Origin: Chiridota heheva
Taxonomy: Eukaryota; Echinodermata; Holothuroidea; Apodida; Chiridotidae
Reading direction: 5' to 3'
DNA: 64,000 nucleotides
NCBI GenBank assembly: GCA_020152595.1
Contig: JAIGNY010001609.1
Coordinates: 62,001 to 126,000, forward strand
This document shows positions 52,501-55,500 of this stretch, in pieces. The first letter of the stretch is position 1. Every line of letters starts with the position of its first letter. The notes beneath the pieces were generated by a model, which saw only the letters and a program-made list of their open reading frames with translations, was not told where the DNA came from and searched no databases. A program made the position numbers and the translations under genes.

Positions 52501-55500
52501 CCTGAGAGGTCAGATCATTTTAGAGGTAGTAAGGAAAGAGACCAGGGGAAGAATGAGAGAAATTCAAGAACAAAAGCCAGAAAGCTGTGATCGAGAGAGG
52601 AGGTGCATGGGTAAAACTAAAAACAGAGTAGAGAGGGGGTGGAAGAGGAGGATTAAATATGGTTGTAGAGGGATGCATGCTGAAGGAAGGAGACTATTTT
52701 ATCTGGAGGATTTTTTTGGAAGAACTCAGCAATTGAGTTGTGGGAGCGAGAGAAGCTCTGGGAAGGTTGTACAGGGGCAAGCAAGGAGAACGTGTTGGAT
52801 TGTAAGGATGCAGTGGCAATTGTTACAGAGGGGTTGGGGGAACCAATAAGGAGGTGGGAGTGAGTGAGGTGGGTGTGACCAATTCTAAGACGGGTAATAT
52901 GAGCGTTGTCGATACGAGAAAGGTTGTTGATGGTGGATTTGATCGGGATTGTGGGCTGGATAACATGGAGTTTGTTATCAATTTGGAAGTTCCATAAGGT
53001 TTGCCAGCGGTCACGAACAAGAGAAGCGATAAGCGGTTTGATGTCAGAGAGGGTTTTGGGAAAAGGGGAAGGGGAGGAGGTTAAGGGCAAGCTTAGCGGC
53101 TGTATCAGCCCTGTCATTGCCAGGGATGCCAACATGGCTGGGTATCCAGAAGAAAAGAACACTTTTCCTGCAGAGGGTGGGAGAAAAGAGTTTCCGGAGG
53201 AGGAGGTGGCAGGTGAGGTTATCCCATTTAAGATTGAGTAATGAAGTAAGAACAGCCTTTGAGTCAGAGAAAATGGCAAAGTGACTAAGAGGAGAGTACT
53301 CAATAAAGTTGAGGGCGAGGAGAATGGCCTTAGCCTCGGCTGAAAAGATGGATGAGTGGTCAGGAAGTCTGCTACTGAGGGTGATGTCTTGGATGATGGC
53401 AGCAGCAGCTGTCTTGTTGCCTTCCTTGGAGCCATCAGTATAGATGGAGGTGTAATTTGAGAGTTGGTCTTTGATTTGGTTGTGGAGATTGATGAAGAGA
53501 TTAGGGTGAGTTTGAGTTTTGTTATAAGTGGAGAGGTCTAGGTGGACAGAAGGAAGGGGGTGGCCCAAGGCGGAAAAGTGGGCCAGGAATAGGTGCCGAG
53601 AGTGGCGGGGTTGATGCCAAGTTGAAAGAGGTCTGATTTAATGCGTAAGCTGAAGGGGGCGATAGGGTTTTAGTCCTATCAAAGAGGGAGGAGAAATTGG
53701 GGTACCTAATGAGGTTGTAAACAGGGTTCTGGGTGTTGGTGAGGACTCTAAAAGCATAGGAGAGGCTAAGCTTTTTACATCTAAGTAGAAAGGGGGTTGG
53801 CTTCAACATGAAGGCTAGTGATTGGGGAGGTCCTGTAGGCTCCTAGACAAAGCCTGAGGGCTTCATTTTGGATGGTGTTAATGTGGTTGAGGTATGAGTT
53901 GTGAGCGACACAGTAAACAATATTGCCATAGTCAAGCAGCACGAATGGTGAGCCTGAAAATTTTGAGGAGAGCATGGCGGTTCGCTCCCCAAGTAGTGTT
54001 GGAGAGCAGTCGGAGAAGGTTGAGGGAGCTATTGCATTTTAGTTTCAGGTTGGTGATGTGTGGCTTGTAGGTGAGCTTGGGGTCTAGAGTTAGACCAAGG
54101 AACTTTGTGTTTTCAACTTTAGGGATGCGATTCCCATTGAGCACAAAGTTCGGGTTGGGGTGGAGGTTGTTGAAATGACAAAAGTGCATGCAGACTGTCT
54201 TGTCTTTGGAGAATCTAAAACCGTTATTGTTGCTCCAGACTTGCAGCTGATTGAGGCTGGTTTGAAGCCTATTTTCAACAATAGGAAAGCTAGGGGAGGA
54301 GTAGAAGATGGTGAAGTCATCCACGAGAGGGTACGTTTGATGCTGGGGCCAAGGTCATTCCCGATGTCATTAATGCTCAGGTTGAAGAGAGTGGGGAGAG
54401 GATGCTGCCTTGGGGACGCCCTCTTCTTGGGGTATGGCTTGGAGAGGGTGTGGCCAATACGAACTTGGAACTGCCTGGGTGAGAGGAAGTTTTGAATAAA
54501 GATGGGAGGTGGCCTCTGAGGCCAATGGTGTGAAGTTTCCGGTAATGCCGTATTTCCAAGTAGTGTCGAAAGCTTTCTCGAGGTCAAAAAATATGGCAAT
54601 GAGGTGTTCCTTTTTTGCAAAGGATTCCCGGATAGCGGTGTCGAGCGTAATTAACTGGTCTAGGGTATTGCGACGTTTTCGGAAGCCGCTTTGGTGAGGA
54701 GAGAGGATTCTGTTGGTCTCGAGGAACCAGTTTAGTCTCTGATTAATGATCTTTTCCATAATTTTACAGAGACAGCAAGTAAGGGCGATGGGTCGGTAGC
54801 TGGTGGGGTCGGTGCTATCCTTCCCGGTTTAAGGACGGGATGACAATAGCTGTCCTCCAGATAGGGGAAAGGAGTGTGAGGACCAAATGTGGTTGAAGAT
54901 GGTGAGTAGGGTAGTGGTGGCTTTGATGGGAGGTGTTTCAGAAACTGATAGGGGATGTTATCTGGGCCCTTGGAGGTGCAGCCAGCGTCGCTGATGGCTT
55001 GGTTTAATTCAGAAAGGGTGAGAGGGGTGTTGTAGCTTTCGGAGTTGTCAGAGGGAAAAGTGATTCTCCGGGCTTCATCGCAAGCTTTTTTGATTTTGAA
55101 AGCATTGGAGTAGTTGGTCGAGGCCGAGATGTTGCTGAAAGAGGCGGCGAGGTGGTCAACGATGTCTTTTGTTGATGTTTGAAATGTAATTGGGAGAAGA
55201 AGAGAAGAATTCCCGTTTATGTGGCCATCATTTGGGAAAGTGAACCATAGTCTTTTTAACATACTAATTGGGGGGCAAATGTCTGCCATTCCTTTTAAAT
55301 CCTCAATGATGAATTTTGTTACCCTGTGAAAATATCCCTATGAACATATTAATGAATCACCAAAATGGGGAGGGACCATTGATTGACTTGTTTAGCCATT
55401 GAATTGCCTGTAAATGAAAATAATTAAAATTCCCCACCAAAAAAATTCCTCTTATTTCTCACCATTGACAGTAGGTGTATCTCATATTTTTACCAATGAA

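Noticed and set aside
53044..53568. Stand-alone RNase H gene
   Set aside because: It is the 3' domain of the decayed LINE at 52440-55290, with RT pieces collinear upstream on the same strand.
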